DNA from: Thermatribacter velox
GTDB lineage: Bacteria; Atribacterota; Atribacteria; Atribacterales; Thermatribacteraceae
Reading direction: 5' to 3'
DNA length: 64,000 nucleotides
Assembly: GCF_038396615.1 (NCBI RefSeq)
Contig: NZ_CP121689.1
Span: 1,748,001-1,812,000, forward strand
Positions 43,284 to 52,584 of the stretch are shown in pieces. The position numbers and the translations under genes are program-made. The notes beneath the pieces are model-generated. The model had not been told where the DNA came from and searched no databases. It worked only from the letters and a program-made list of their open reading frames with translations. Position 1 is the first letter of the stretch. Each line of letters starts with the position of its first letter.

Positions 43284-44000
43284 TCAGGCCACCCTCTTTT
43301 CCATTCTGGTCAGCGCCAACTGTGGATCCACCTTCACTGATGGACTCATGGTGGTGGCAAGAGCAATTTTTTTGATATACCTTCCTCTGGCTGCTGCCGG
43401 CTTCATGCGGTTCAGCGCTTCCAGAACTGCATAAAAGTTATCCAGGAGCTGCTCTTCAGAAAAAGAAGCTTTTCCTATGGGAACATGCACATTGCCGTAG
43501 CGGTCGTTGCGTATTTCCACTCTTCCAGCTTTAATCTCCCGGACTGCCTGAGCAACGTCGTTGGTAACTGTTCCGGTTTTAGCATTAGGCATAAGACCGC
43601 GAGGACCCAGTAGTTTTCCCAATCTTCCCACAATCCGCATCATATCTGGAGTAGCAATTGCAGCATCAAAATCAAACCAGCCTTCCTGAATTTTCTGAAC
43701 CAGTTCTTCTCCACCAACATAGTCTGCTCCAGCTTCTTCGGCTTCTTTTGCCTTCTCGCCTTGAGCAAAAACCAGAACCCGCATAGTTTTCCCAGTTCCA
43801 TGAGGAAGACTCACTGTACCACGAACTTGCTGATCGGACTGTTTGGGGTCAATGCCCAGGTTAACCGCCATTTCCACCGTTTCATCAAATCTGGCAGTAG
43901 CCATGCTTTTCACAAGCTGTACAGCTTCTTCAGGACTGTAAAGTTTTCCCGGTTCAACCTTTTCTTTAAGAGCAAGATATCTTTTACCCACTTTTGCCAT
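43284..44000 (-). CDS. rplA: 50S ribosomal protein L1
   Basis: The 238-residue protein begins [21 protein letters not shown] and contains the signature [14 protein letters not shown] and the [22 protein letters not shown] segment. It binds 23S rRNA at the L1 stalk. ATG at 44000 has AGGAG 8 bases upstream; the longer frame is not conserved. It follows rplK by about 20 bases. Confidence 0.97.
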   Translation of the reverse strand: MAKVGKRYLALKEKVEPGKLYSPEEAVQLVKSMATARFDETVEMAVNLGIDPKQSDQQVRGTVSLPHGTGKTMRVLVFAQGEKAKEAEEAGADYVGGEELVQKIQEGWFDFDAAIATPDMMRIVGRLGKLLGPRGLMPNAKTGTVTNDVAQAVREIKAGRVEIRNDRYGNVHVPIGKASFSEEQLLDNFYAVLEALNRMKPAAARGRYIKKIALATTMSPSVKVDPQLALTRMEKRVA

Positions 44001-44020
44001 GCTATTCACTCCTTTTACAC

Positions 44021-44449
44021 TTAACCCTCAACGACCTCAACACCCATGCTCCGGGCAGTCCCTTCGATAATGCGCATTGCCGCTTCTATGTCGTTAGCGT
44101 TAAGGTCTGCCATTTTCTTTTCAGCAATCTCTCTGATTTTAGAGCGAGAAATTTTACCAACCTTCACCCGGTTGGGCTCACCCGAGCCCTTTTCGATGCC
44201 CAAAGCCTGCTTAATGAGGAAAGAAGCAGGAGGCGTTTTGCACACAAAGGTGAAAGAACGGTCCTGATAAATGGTTATTTCAACTGGAGTTAGTACTCCT
44301 CTATCTTTCTCAGTCTGGGCATTAAAAGCTTTACAGAATTCCATTATGTTCACACCGTGCTGACCCAAAGCAGGACCTACCGGTGGAGCCGGTGTTGCCA
44401 TACCACCGGGTATCTGCAGCTTAACCACTGCAACAACCTTTTTTGCCAT
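44021..44449 (-). CDS. rplK: 50S ribosomal protein L11
   Basis: The 142-residue protein has the N-terminal [27 protein letters not shown] segment (target region of thiostrepton, cited in part) and the rRNA-binding C-terminal domain with [25 protein letters not shown] lies about 6 bases before the ATG. It lies 14 bases after nusG in the standard order. Confidence 0.97.
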   Translation of the reverse strand: MAKKVVAVVKLQIPGGMATPAPPVGPALGQHGVNIMEFCKAFNAQTEKDRGVLTPVEITIYQDRSFTFVCKTPPASFLIKQALGIEKGSGEPNRVKVGKISRSKIREIAEKKMADLNANDIEAAMRIIEGTARSMGVEVVEG

Positions 44450-44463
44450 AAAAATCCACCTCG

Positions 44464-44988
44464 CTAAAGTTTCTCTATATCCGAGAAGTCGAGCTCCACA
44501 GGCGTCTCACGCCCAAAAACTGACAACAGGACTACTACTTTACCCTTTTCGTGGTCCACACTTTCCACCACGCCGGTATAGTTGAGGAAGGGTCCGGCAA
44601 TGACTTTAACTGCCTCTCCCTTTTCGATGTCCAAACGGGGTTTACCCTTCTCCACTCCAGTTTGGCGCAAAATAACCTTTACTTCTTCTTCATTAAGCGG
44701 CTCTGGCTTCATTCCTGAACCTACAAAGCCAGTAACCCCAGGGGTATTGCGAACCACGTACCAGGAGCGATCGTTCATGATCATTTCCACCATCACATAA
44801 CCCGGGAACACCTTCTTTTTGGTGAAGCGTTTCTTTCCCCTTTTCACCTCGATGGTTTCCTCCATGGGCACTACTACTCTGAAAATCTGGTCCTGCATGC
44901 CCATTGAAGCAATTCGACGCTCCAGATTAGCTTTAACTTTGTGCTCACTACCCGCCAGGGTATGCACTACATACCACCGTTTCTCCAT
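44464..44988 (-). CDS. nusG: Transcription termination/antitermination factor NusG
   Basis: The 174-residue factor has the NGN domain ([20 protein letters not shown]) that binds RNA polymerase and a C-terminal KOW domain ([22 protein letters not shown]). [11 protein letters not shown] and [11 protein letters not shown] are standard. The ATG at 44988 gives the normal N-terminus; the TTG at 45009 would add seven residues. It lies about 30 bases after secE. Confidence 0.97.
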   Translation of the reverse strand: MEKRWYVVHTLAGSEHKVKANLERRIASMGMQDQIFRVVVPMEETIEVKRGKKRFTKKKVFPGYVMVEMIMNDRSWYVVRNTPGVTGFVGSGMKPEPLNEEEVKVILRQTGVEKGKPRLDIEKGEAVKVIAGPFLNYTGVVESVDHEKGKVVVLLSVFGRETPVELDFSDIEKL

Positions 44989-45021
44989 TTCTTTCCGCCT
45001 AACCTCCAAAACGTATAAGAG

Positions 45022-45216
45022 TTACTTAAGATAAAGGCTCATTAAAGAAGTGAGCACCAGGTCTACGACACCAAGAAAAATACCCATTATGGCAATAACT
45101 GCCAGTACGGTAATGGTGCTTGCCAGCAGTTCCTTACGACCTGGCCAGCTTACTTTACGTATTTCTCCCCAAGCATCCCGGAAATAATTTCTTAAGGAAC
45201 GAAACCACCTGAACAA
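45022..45216 (-). CDS. secE: Protein translocase subunit SecE
   Basis: The 64-residue protein has the conserved amphipathic DAWGEIRKVSWPGRKELL followed by one membrane helix (TITVLAVIAIMGIFLGVVDLV, shortened here). It stabilises SecY in the inner membrane. The start is TTG with GGGTGAAAGGA upstream. It is the first gene of secE-nusG-rplKAJL. Confidence 0.95.
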   Translation of the reverse strand: MFRWFRSLRNYFRDAWGEIRKVSWPGRKELLASTITVLAVIAIMGIFLGVVDLVLTSLMSLYLK

Positions 45217-45292
45217 ATCCTTTCACCCATCCTTTTCGTAAAGGTAAAAGCGATTAAAAATTCGCAGTAAGGTTCAACAAATTTACTGGGCA

Positions 45293-45321
45293 ATTATAAA
45301 TGGTTATTCATTAGCTGTCAA
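45293..45321 (-). promoter_or_regulatory. Consensus sigma-A promoter for secE-nusG-rplKAJL
   Basis: Minus strand TTGACA (45316-45321), exact 17-base spacer, TATAAT (45293-45298): a full match to both hexamers. The leader to the secE TTG is about 70 bases. Confidence 0.9.
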
Positions 45322-45343
45322 TGAATTTCATCCTTTTTGTTGA

Positions 45344-46204
45344 CTAAATAGTGTCAATGCCATGCCTGCGTAGCCAATCCTTGAAACTCTGGTCATCACC
45401 AAGTATTTCCTGGTCGTAGTTTTCCTCCAGTTTTCTGATTTGCTGTTCCAAATCGGGATACTGTTTTACCAACTCATCTACATGACGCTCAAAGTCTTCA
45501 CAGAGTTTGTCAAGCTCAGCCCAGTCAACTTCAATTCCCAAAAAAGGCACTATAAATCGCAAAGCTGCTCGAATGCCTTTGGGATTGGTGGCCCTGACAT
45601 ACATGGGTATTTCCACTGCAACGCTGAACATTTCCAGACCTCTTTCCCGAGAACGGAGAAGTAAAAGAGTGGCAATACTGGCCGGACCTTCATAATCTGA
45701 AAAGCGCACACTGTAAGGAGCAAGCTCTGTCTTCAGCCGTTCATGGGAAAGACTGCAATATAACCTTGGTTCCCGGGTGTGTGGTGTGAGGCCGCTAAAG
45801 CTGCCTACAAAAAAAATGCGCTTCACTCCCACTTCTTCAGCTACAGTTAGAAGATGGTTGCAAAATTCTTCCCACCTGAAATTGGGTTCTTTACCGAAAA
45901 AGAGTACCAGATTGTGTTCCTGGGAATACAAGAATTCATTAACCGGGTATTCAAAACTCTTTACCAAACCGTCTTTCAAGACCACATAGGGGCGAAACTG
46001 GGCCACCTCTTCCATGGTACCCGGAAAATTCAAAATATAAAAGTTACGCGAATCAATCTCAGCCAGAGGACTGGTTTTTATCGAATCCCGCAAAAGAGAA
46101 ATGGTCCCCGAAGAAACTCCTCCACCATCCATCCACCCCGTAAAACCGATCACCATGGAAGCATTTTCCAGTTTAGGTCGTTCATAAAAAATAAGTTCTT
46201 CCAA
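45344..46204 (-). CDS. PAC2-family protein
   Basis: The 286-residue protein matches the PAC2 (proteasome assembly chaperone-like) family: ENASMVIGFTGWMDGGGVSSG at the start, FGKEPNFRWEEFCNHLL, and FVGSFSGLTPHTREPRLYCSLSH (cited in part). The C-terminal 60 residues are charged and coiled-coil-like. The family is widespread in archaea and in bacteria without proteasomes, where its role is unknown. TTG start with GAGGTG 10 bases upstream. It stands alone between secE and the MATE gene. Confidence 0.82.
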   Translation of the reverse strand: MEELIFYERPKLENASMVIGFTGWMDGGGVSSGTISLLRDSIKTSPLAEIDSRNFYILNFPGTMEEVAQFRPYVVLKDGLVKSFEYPVNEFLYSQEHNLVLFFGKEPNFRWEEFCNHLLTVAEEVGVKRIFFVGSFSGLTPHTREPRLYCSLSHERLKTELAPYSVRFSDYEGPASIATLLLLRSRERGLEMFSVAVEIPMYVRATNPKGIRAALRFIVPFLGIEVDWAELDKLCEDFERHVDELVKQYPDLEQQIRKLEENYDQEILGDDQSFKDWLRRHGIDTI

Positions 46205-46289
46205 TTTTACACGTCACCTCTATTCTCCAGGTAGAAAACCTGAATCAACCTTTCCACAAAACCTTGAACCTGAAACAAAACCCTATCTA

Positions 46290-46317
46290 ATTATAACCAC
46301 TCAGGCAATACCCACAA
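46290..46317 (-). promoter_or_regulatory. Promoter for the PAC2 gene
   Basis: Minus strand TTGTGG (46312-46317), 16-base spacer, TATAAT (46290-46295), about 85 bases before the TTG start. The rest of the 46205-46463 gap shows no gene, and no convincing promoter for the divergent MATE gene was found. Confidence 0.6.
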
Positions 46318-46463
46318 CCGACAAGTTGAAAAGCTATCAAGTGGTGTGTTAGACCCGAGAAATAAATGAGTATTCAGCCAGCACCTTCAAATTGAAAAAT
46401 CCAAAGCTTTGTGAGAGAATATTTTGTTCGTTTTGCCGAAATATTCGGAAAGGCTGGGAGTGT

Positions 46464-47873
46464 ATGCGACCCAAAAACATAACGGATTTTACACAAGGTA
46501 GCATCCCCCGACATCTGATACTTTTTTCACTGCCCATGCTGGCGGGGAATCTCCTGCAAACTTTCTACAACACGGTAGATAGCATCTGGGTAGGGCGATT
46601 TCTGGGTGCTGAAGCACTGGGAGCGGTATCAGTAGGTTTTCCTGTGCTTTTCATACTCATTTCCTTTGTGTTTGGACTGGGAATGGGCGCTAACATCATG
46701 GTAGCCCAGTACCTGGGAGCCCGAAGAGACGACGAAGTCCAGAAAACAGTCATCAACGCCCTGGTCTTACTTACCTTGTTGGGAATAGTCCTGGCCTTTG
46801 TGGGTATTAATTTACACCTGGCCATTCTGAATGCAATTCGTACCCCAGAAACCATCAAACAATTGGCCTCTCAGTACCTGACCATAATCTTTTGGGGCTT
46901 GCCTTTCCTTTTCCTTTACAATGCGATAAGTAGCATTTTGCGAGGTATGGGAGATGCTAAAACCCCTCTTTACCTTCTCATCTATGCTACCATTATCAAT
47001 ATCGTTCTTGACCCCCTGATGATTCTGGGCATTGGGCCTTTTCCCCCTCTGGGGGTAGCTGGGGCAGCCTTAGCCACAACCATCGCTCAGGGAGTATCAG
47101 GACTCATTGGGCTCTTTATCCTTTTCAAACTCAACATTGTCTCTTTCTCAAGAAAAAGTGGCTGGCGGGACTGGCCGACCATAACCACCATGTTCCGACT
47201 GGGTATGCCAGCCGGGGTACAGCAAAGCATTGTATCATTGGGTATTCTGGCTATGACTTCCCTGGTCAATCTTTTCGGAGAAAAGGTGGTAGCCGCCTAC
47301 GGAGCAGCCACCCGAATTGACCAGTTTTCTTTTCTTCCCGCCATGACCATAAGTGTGGCCATTTCTTCGGTAGCTGGGCAAAATCTGGGCTTTGGAGATT
47401 ATCAACGTTCCCGTGAGGTGTTCCGCTGGGGAACAATCATTGCTTTCTGCTTCGCACTGCCCATTGCAGCCCTGGTTTTCTTTGGAGCTGAAAACCTGAT
47501 TCGCATATTCATCACCGAAGAAGGGGTCATCGCCATTGGCAAAGAATACCTGCAGATTGTGTCGTTTTCTTACATTCCCTTTTCCCTAATGTTTGCTGTC
47601 AACGGGTTTTTGAGAGGAGCCGGAGACACCCTGCAAACTATGATTAACACCCTGATTTCCCTGTGGCTTATCAGGTTGCCTCTTTCCTGGCTTCTGGCTA
47701 TATACTTTGGACTCGGAGCCCGGGGCATCTGGATTGGCATGGCCACGGGTCCCGTGGCTGGTTTCTTAGTAGCCCTCGCTTACTATCGGAGCGGACGCTG
47801 GGAAAACAAGGTTTTAGTGAAAAAGGAAATACCAGATCAGAGAAATCAGGAAGAGCTACTGGCCAGCCAGTAA
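46464..47873 (+). CDS. MATE-family multidrug/cation efflux transporter
   Basis: The 469-residue protein has twelve predicted helices in two MatE repeats. GSIPRHLILFSLPMLAGNLLQ and NTVDSIWVGRFLGAEALGAVS open the first repeat; MFRLGMPAGVQQSIVSLGILA opens the second. It exports cationic or other toxic compounds using Na+ or H+. ATG at 46464 has GGGAG close upstream; the longer frame to 46392 lacks conserved residues. It overlaps the convergent cobQ by 18 bases. Confidence 0.92.
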   Translation: MRPKNITDFTQGSIPRHLILFSLPMLAGNLLQTFYNTVDSIWVGRFLGAEALGAVSVGFPVLFILISFVFGLGMGANIMVAQYLGARRDDEVQKTVINALVLLTLLGIVLAFVGINLHLAILNAIRTPETIKQLASQYLTIIFWGLPFLFLYNAISSILRGMGDAKTPLYLLIYATIINIVLDPLMILGIGPFPPLGVAGAALATTIAQGVSGLIGLFILFKLNIVSFSRKSGWRDWPTITTMFRLGMPAGVQQSIVSLGILAMTSLVNLFGEKVVAAYGAATRIDQFSFLPAMTISVAISSVAGQNLGFGDYQRSREVFRWGTIIAFCFALPIAALVFFGAENLIRIFITEEGVIAIGKEYLQIVSFSYIPFSLMFAVNGFLRGAGDTLQTMINTLISLWLIRLPLSWLLAIYFGLGARGIWIGMATGPVAGFLVALAYYRSGRWENKVLVKKEIPDQRNQEELLASQ

Positions 47874-49367
47874 ACGACTCAGAAAATTTAGGTCCAGATT
47901 TGCTTCCAGAACTGCACTCAGTCTATCAAGCTCTTGTTCCCGGATATCTTCCCAGGAAGCAGTGGCTTTTATATCTATGTCTAAAACTGGTAGTCCTTTT
48001 TGTTGCTTCAGACAATCGAAAAAGCGTTTTCTAAAGCTTGCACGGTCAAAAATGCCATGCACATAAGTTCCAAAAATCCGCTTATCCACACACACACCCT
48101 CAAAACGCTGCACGCCCTGACCCAGAAGCTTATCAATCACTAAAAAGGGGGAATACGCCTTCTTAAAACGCGTCCTGCCCATATGGATTTCATAACCTGC
48201 AAACCTTGCACTCTGGTCATCAGCAAGATAACCTTCGACCTGGCGTAAAACCTTTTCCTGTGCAAAGTAGGTTTCCATGGCAAGCACTCCCAAGCCAGGA
48301 ACTGTAGCTTTTGGAGACTCAAGACCCCAGGGATCAACCAGGCGTTCCCCAAGCATCTGAAACCCCCCGCAAATGCCCATTACCAACCCACCCACCTTCA
48401 GAAAGCCCTCTATAGCTTCGCCAAACCCCTGTTCCACCAGCCAGGCAAGGTCAGAAAAGGTGTTTTTGGTACCAGGAATAATCAGAAGGTCCAGACCCGC
48501 CAGTTCCTTAGCCGAATTTATGTAGCCAAGCTTTACATAAAGTTCTCTCTCCAGAGGCTGAAAATCGGTATAGTTTGCAATATGCGGCAGTCGAATAACT
48601 CCCACTCGAAAAACATCCCCAACAACCTGATGCTTGCTACCCTTTAAGTGCTCAGAAAGGCTGTCTTCTTCGTCAAGGTGGAGTTTGAGATAAGGAAGAA
48701 CTCCCAGCACCGGAACGCCGGTCAATCTTTCTATCTCCTGCAAAGCGGGTTCCAGAATTCTACGTTCACCCCGAAATTTATTGATCAAAAAACCCTGTAA
48801 AAGTTTTCTTTCCTCCTCCTCAAAAAGTGCCCAGGTACCGTAAAGCGATGCAAAAACCCCTCCCCGGTCAATGTCGCCTATCAAGATAACCGGAGCATTG
48901 CAATATTTTGCCACCCGCATGTTCACGAGGTCCTTACGACGCAGGTTAATTTCTGCTGGGCTACCCGCACCCTCCATTACTACGAAGTCGAACTCTCGAG
49001 CCAGCGAATCCAGACTCTCTTTGACCACTTGCCAGAGGTCCTCAACGTACTGATAATACTCAAAAGAAGAACAGGTTTTCCACACCTTTCCCTTGACAAT
49101 CACCTGGATGGCATTTCCACCTTGAGGTTTAAGCAAAATCGGGTTCATGCGAGCATCGGGCTCAACACCCGCAGCTTGAGCCTGGAGTATCTGAGCCCTA
49201 CCCATTTCTTCCCCCCTCGGGGTTACCCCTGAATTCAAAGACATATTCTGAGCTTTAAAAGGAGCTACCTTGAATCCCTTATTTCGCAGCAGGCGAATCA
49301 TACCTGCTGCGATTACACTTTTTCCAGCAGAAGAAGCTGTACCCTGAAACATCAAAAATCTCGCCAT
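47856..49367 (-). CDS. cobQ: Cobyric acid synthase
   Basis: The 503-residue enzyme amidates adenosylcobyrinic diamide at four side chains. The N-terminal ATP-binding part has MFQGTASSAGKSVIAAGM and the GAGSPAEINL motif; the C-terminal class I glutaminase has Cys333 in GICGGFQMLG and a late histidine in GTYVHGIFD. Length is normal. No other cobalamin synthesis gene is in the window. It follows the MFS gene by 4 bases and is probably co-transcribed with it. Confidence 0.95.
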   Translation of the reverse strand: MARFLMFQGTASSAGKSVIAAGMIRLLRNKGFKVAPFKAQNMSLNSGVTPRGEEMGRAQILQAQAAGVEPDARMNPILLKPQGGNAIQVIVKGKVWKTCSSFEYYQYVEDLWQVVKESLDSLAREFDFVVMEGAGSPAEINLRRKDLVNMRVAKYCNAPVILIGDIDRGGVFASLYGTWALFEEEERKLLQGFLINKFRGERRILEPALQEIERLTGVPVLGVLPYLKLHLDEEDSLSEHLKGSKHQVVGDVFRVGVIRLPHIANYTDFQPLERELYVKLGYINSAKELAGLDLLIIPGTKNTFSDLAWLVEQGFGEAIEGFLKVGGLVMGICGGFQMLGERLVDPWGLESPKATVPGLGVLAMETYFAQEKVLRQVEGYLADDQSARFAGYEIHMGRTRFKKAYSPFLVIDKLLGQGVQRFEGVCVDKRIFGTYVHGIFDRASFRKRFFDCLKQQKGLPVLDIDIKATASWEDIREQELDRLSAVLEANLDLNFLSRLLAGQ

Positions 49368-49371
49368 CGCT

Positions 49372-50607
49372 TCACTCTCCTTCCCTGAAAGCTCGGGGCT
49401 CCTTCACTCCAAAAAATAACCATAAAAATCCCACCAGATTCACCAGGAAGGAACATAAAAATAGAGCTCTGTAGCCAACCAGGTCAGCCATTTTGCCCCC
49501 GAGCAGCGGAGCCAGAAAAGAAGGAAAGCCTGCCACAAAGCTTCCTATCCCCAAGTAATCCCCTCTGCCCTGTGGGGGTGCAAAGTCAAGCAATATAGCC
49601 ACCCCCGCAACAGACAGAGCACTATAGTAGGCACCGAAAAGCGCAAAAGCCAGGAAGAAATCGGCATAGTTTGAAGAAACAAAGGCTATGAAATTACTCA
49701 ATACCACCAGTACCGCCCCCAAAATGAGCACCAGTTTATGCCCCATCCGGTCACCAAGGGGTCCCCACAGAAAGTTGCTCAGAGCCTGAGCACCCATCAA
49801 AAAGGCGTTGTAGCGCGCAACGGTCGCATCGGAAACCTGAAAAGCGGAAAGCGTGAATACAGTGTAAAAAGAACTTCCCATCATTCCCAGGGCCAGGAAG
49901 ATGCGAGCAATCAAAAAGTTCGTAAAATTGCGGTCCACCTTAAGAATACGCGGAATGGATGACCAGATGCTGGCATCCGGACGATGGATTACCTCTTTTT
50001 CTTCTCTGGTCAATGCCAGGAAGAGATAAGAAACCAGCAGAGCCAGAAAAGCCAGACCGAAGCAGTATCCGAAATTGGTAGCAAAAGGGTATCGCTTTAA
50101 AAAGTCTTCTGCTATCCTTGAACCCCATATCCCCATCAGAGCCCCTATGCCGTTACCCAGCGCAAAGTAAAGACCTCGACGTCGGGGATGAATCACTTTG
50201 CCAATCATTTCTATCCAGATAGGCCCCAGAAAGCCCATCGCAAAACAAGCCACACCCAAAAGAAGGTAGGTTAAAAGAAGAGCCAGGGAATTGGAGCCAG
50301 GAACCAACCAGAACGCCACCAGGGAAAGACCCAGAAAAGGGAGTCTTTCCAGAAAAGTAAACTTCAATACAAAGGGTAATTTTAAATCCCGCTTACTCGA
50401 GTAACGTCCACCCCATAGAGCCGGCACCGACCAGCCCAGATAGGCAATGGCAGGTATCAGACCAACCTGAAAATTGCTTGCTCCAAGTCTACGTGCAAAA
50501 AGGGGTAGAAAGGTGGTAATGGAGCCCAAAGTCAGGGCCAGAGCAAAAAAACTATAATCCAGGGAGTCAACCACAAAGTTACGGATATAATCCCTTCGAG
50601 AAAGCAT
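49372..50607 (-). CDS. MFS transporter
   Basis: The 411-residue protein has twelve predicted helices. FFALALTLGSITTFLPLFARRLG forms the first helix and the MFS loop appears as WGGRYSSKRDLK; the second half begins RNFTNFLIARIFLALGMMGSSFY and contains WGPLGDRMGHKL. It lies between the helicase and cobQ genes. The substrate is unknown; a link to corrinoids is only suggested by the tight spacing to cobQ. Confidence 0.85.
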   Translation of the reverse strand: MLSRRDYIRNFVVDSLDYSFFALALTLGSITTFLPLFARRLGASNFQVGLIPAIAYLGWSVPALWGGRYSSKRDLKLPFVLKFTFLERLPFLGLSLVAFWLVPGSNSLALLLTYLLLGVACFAMGFLGPIWIEMIGKVIHPRRRGLYFALGNGIGALMGIWGSRIAEDFLKRYPFATNFGYCFGLAFLALLVSYLFLALTREEKEVIHRPDASIWSSIPRILKVDRNFTNFLIARIFLALGMMGSSFYTVFTLSAFQVSDATVARYNAFLMGAQALSNFLWGPLGDRMGHKLVLILGAVLVVLSNFIAFVSSNYADFFLAFALFGAYYSALSVAGVAILLDFAPPQGRGDYLGIGSFVAGFPSFLAPLLGGKMADLVGYRALFLCSFLVNLVGFLWLFFGVKEPRAFREGE

Positions 50608-50625
50608 GCAGCGTTTACCTCTGGT

Positions 50626-52584
50626 TCACAGCAGTTGTTCTTTGGTAAGGTTTACTTTCTCATAACATCCAGGGTCCAGCTCTCTCAAAAAGCGAGAGGG
50701 TTTGCGGATAAATTTGCCATCCCGAAAAGAGCTTTCACCAAGGAGAGGATAACATAGAAAGAGGTGGTCCCGTGCCCGGGTGCAGGCCACATAAAAAAGT
50801 CTTCGCTCTTCTTCAACGTCTTCTTTATTTTTCAAGCTGTACGAAGAAGGGAACCCACCCTCACATAACCAAATAACAAAAACCACATCCCACTCCAAGC
50901 CTTTAGCTTGGTGAATACTGGAGAGAGTGAGTTTCTCGTCAGGAATACCACCCAGCACTATGGTTTCTGCCTCCATTTCCCCCAAGAGAGCCAGTTCATT
51001 CAAAAACGCATCCAAAGAACGATACTGGAAAGCAAAGTTAGCCAGTTCTTCAAGATCCAGCAACCGTTCCCGGTGGTCGGGATATCGGGTTACCAGATAT
51101 TCCTGATACCCAGAGCTAACAACCTCTTTAATCATAGTAGAAGGAGAAGCTTCAAGCTCTTCCAAGCGCAAAAGAAGCGCAGCAAGGCTCTGTATGCTCT
51201 TTTGAGCGTTGGCTGGGAGCTCCTTTTCCTCAACCAAGCGTTCCAGGGCCGAGAAGGGATCGGGAGATTCCTTCACCCGCTCAAAGATACGAGAAGCAGT
51301 AACTTTACCAATGCCCGGGTAAATCTTGAGTACTCTTTTCCAGGCAATCTCATCCAGCGGATTGGAAACAATCTTGAGATAAGCTACCACATCTTTGATG
51401 TGAGCCTGCTCGAAGAATCTCAATCCAGAGCGCACTTCAAAGGGAATACCTCGACGGGTCAGTTCCATCTGAAGTTCCATGCTCTGATAATGAGCTCGGT
51501 AGAGAACTGCCATGTCGTTCAAGCGATAACCTGCCTGACGCAGCTCCAGAATCCGGGTAGCCACAAAACGAGCCTGATCCAGTACATCTTTTGCAGTTAC
51601 CACCTGAGGCTTTTCACCACTTCTTCGTACCGGACGCAGAGTCTTGTAAAACTGCTGGCTGTTGTGGAGAATAATTTTATTGGCAAGGTTGAGAATTTCG
51701 GGAGTGCTCCGGTAATTGGTCTCCAGTTTGTAAACCGCAGCATCAGGATATTTGCGCGGAAAATCCAGAATATTGGCAAAATTAGCTCCTCGGAAAGAGT
51801 AAATGCTCTGAGAATCGTCTCCCACCACCAGCAGGTTGCGGTGCTCCTCAGAAAGCAAGTCAACGATTTCAGCCTGAATGAGGTTGGTATCCTGATACTC
51901 ATCAACCAGCACGTACTCAAAAAGTGCACCGTACTTTCTACGCAACTTCTCATCTTCCTTGAGCAGAGTCCATAGATACCAGAGTAAGTCATCGTAATCC
52001 ATGATGTTCATCTCTCGTTTGCGTTCCTGATAAAGTGCGAAAATACCAGCTATGGCATTCGCAAACTCCAGAAATTGAGGGTAATACTTTTCCAGAATGT
52101 CCTCAATGCTCAAAAAAGTATTGCGGTGCAAGGAAATAACATTTCCCAGAAGGTCTGCTTTTGGAAAACGTCGAGCCCGAACATCAATCCCCGCCTCAGC
52201 AATACATCCCTCAAGTAAAACCTTCTGGTCCTCGCGGTCCAGAATGGTGTATCCGGGTTGATACCCAACTTTCCTGGCTTCCCGGTGCAGAATAATATTG
52301 GCAACATGGTGGAAGGTACCACCCCAGATACCCTCCAGAGAAATGCCCAAAAGCCCTTCTACCCGATGCAGCATCTCCCGAGCAGCCTTGTTGGTAAAGG
52401 TAACCAGCAGAATCTTGCGAAAATCGACACCCTGCTCTACAAGGTAGGCAACTCGATAAGTTATGGTGCGGGTTTTCCCCGAACCCGCCCCAGCTATGAC
52501 CAGCGTTGGGCCATCGCCCGCGAAAACCACTTTACGCTGTTCTTCATTCAACTCCTGTTCGTAGTCAATCCTGGTTGCTTTCAT
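50626..52584 (-). CDS. UvrD/PcrA/Rep-type superfamily 1A DNA helicase
   Basis: The 652-residue helicase has the Q motif LNEEQRKVV, Walker A AGAGSGKTRT, motif Ia TFTNKAAREM, Walker B VDEYQDTN, motif III GDDSQSIYSFRGA, motif IV LETNYRSTPEI, motif V IHQAKGLEWDVVF and motif VI VACTRARDHLF. It unwinds DNA 3' to 5' in repair. It is about 70 residues shorter than E. coli UvrD at the C-terminus, lacking the usual extension that contacts UvrB or RNA polymerase. It overlaps hslO by 20 bases. Confidence 0.93.
   Translation of the reverse strand: MKATRIDYEQELNEEQRKVVFAGDGPTLVIAGAGSGKTRTITYRVAYLVEQGVDFRKILLVTFTNKAAREMLHRVEGLLGISLEGIWGGTFHHVANIILHREARKVGYQPGYTILDREDQKVLLEGCIAEAGIDVRARRFPKADLLGNVISLHRNTFLSIEDILEKYYPQFLEFANAIAGIFALYQERKREMNIMDYDDLLWYLWTLLKEDEKLRRKYGALFEYVLVDEYQDTNLIQAEIVDLLSEEHRNLLVVGDDSQSIYSFRGANFANILDFPRKYPDAAVYKLETNYRSTPEILNLANKIILHNSQQFYKTLRPVRRSGEKPQVVTAKDVLDQARFVATRILELRQAGYRLNDMAVLYRAHYQSMELQMELTRRGIPFEVRSGLRFFEQAHIKDVVAYLKIVSNPLDEIAWKRVLKIYPGIGKVTASRIFERVKESPDPFSALERLVEEKELPANAQKSIQSLAALLLRLEELEASPSTMIKEVVSSGYQEYLVTRYPDHRERLLDLEELANFAFQYRSLDAFLNELALLGEMEAETIVLGGIPDEKLTLSSIHQAKGLEWDVVFVIWLCEGGFPSSYSLKNKEDVEEERRLFYVACTRARDHLFLCYPLLGESSFRDGKFIRKPSRFLRELDPGCYEKVNLTKEQLL

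Noticed and set aside
45217-45343. A possible tRNA-Trp before secE, as in many bacteria
   Set aside because: No cloverleaf can be drawn in this 127-base gap; only the promoter is visible.
50908-51975. A 355-codon plus-strand frame opposite the UvrD/PcrA gene
   Set aside because: No recognisable domain, and it lies entirely within a well-supported helicase gene.
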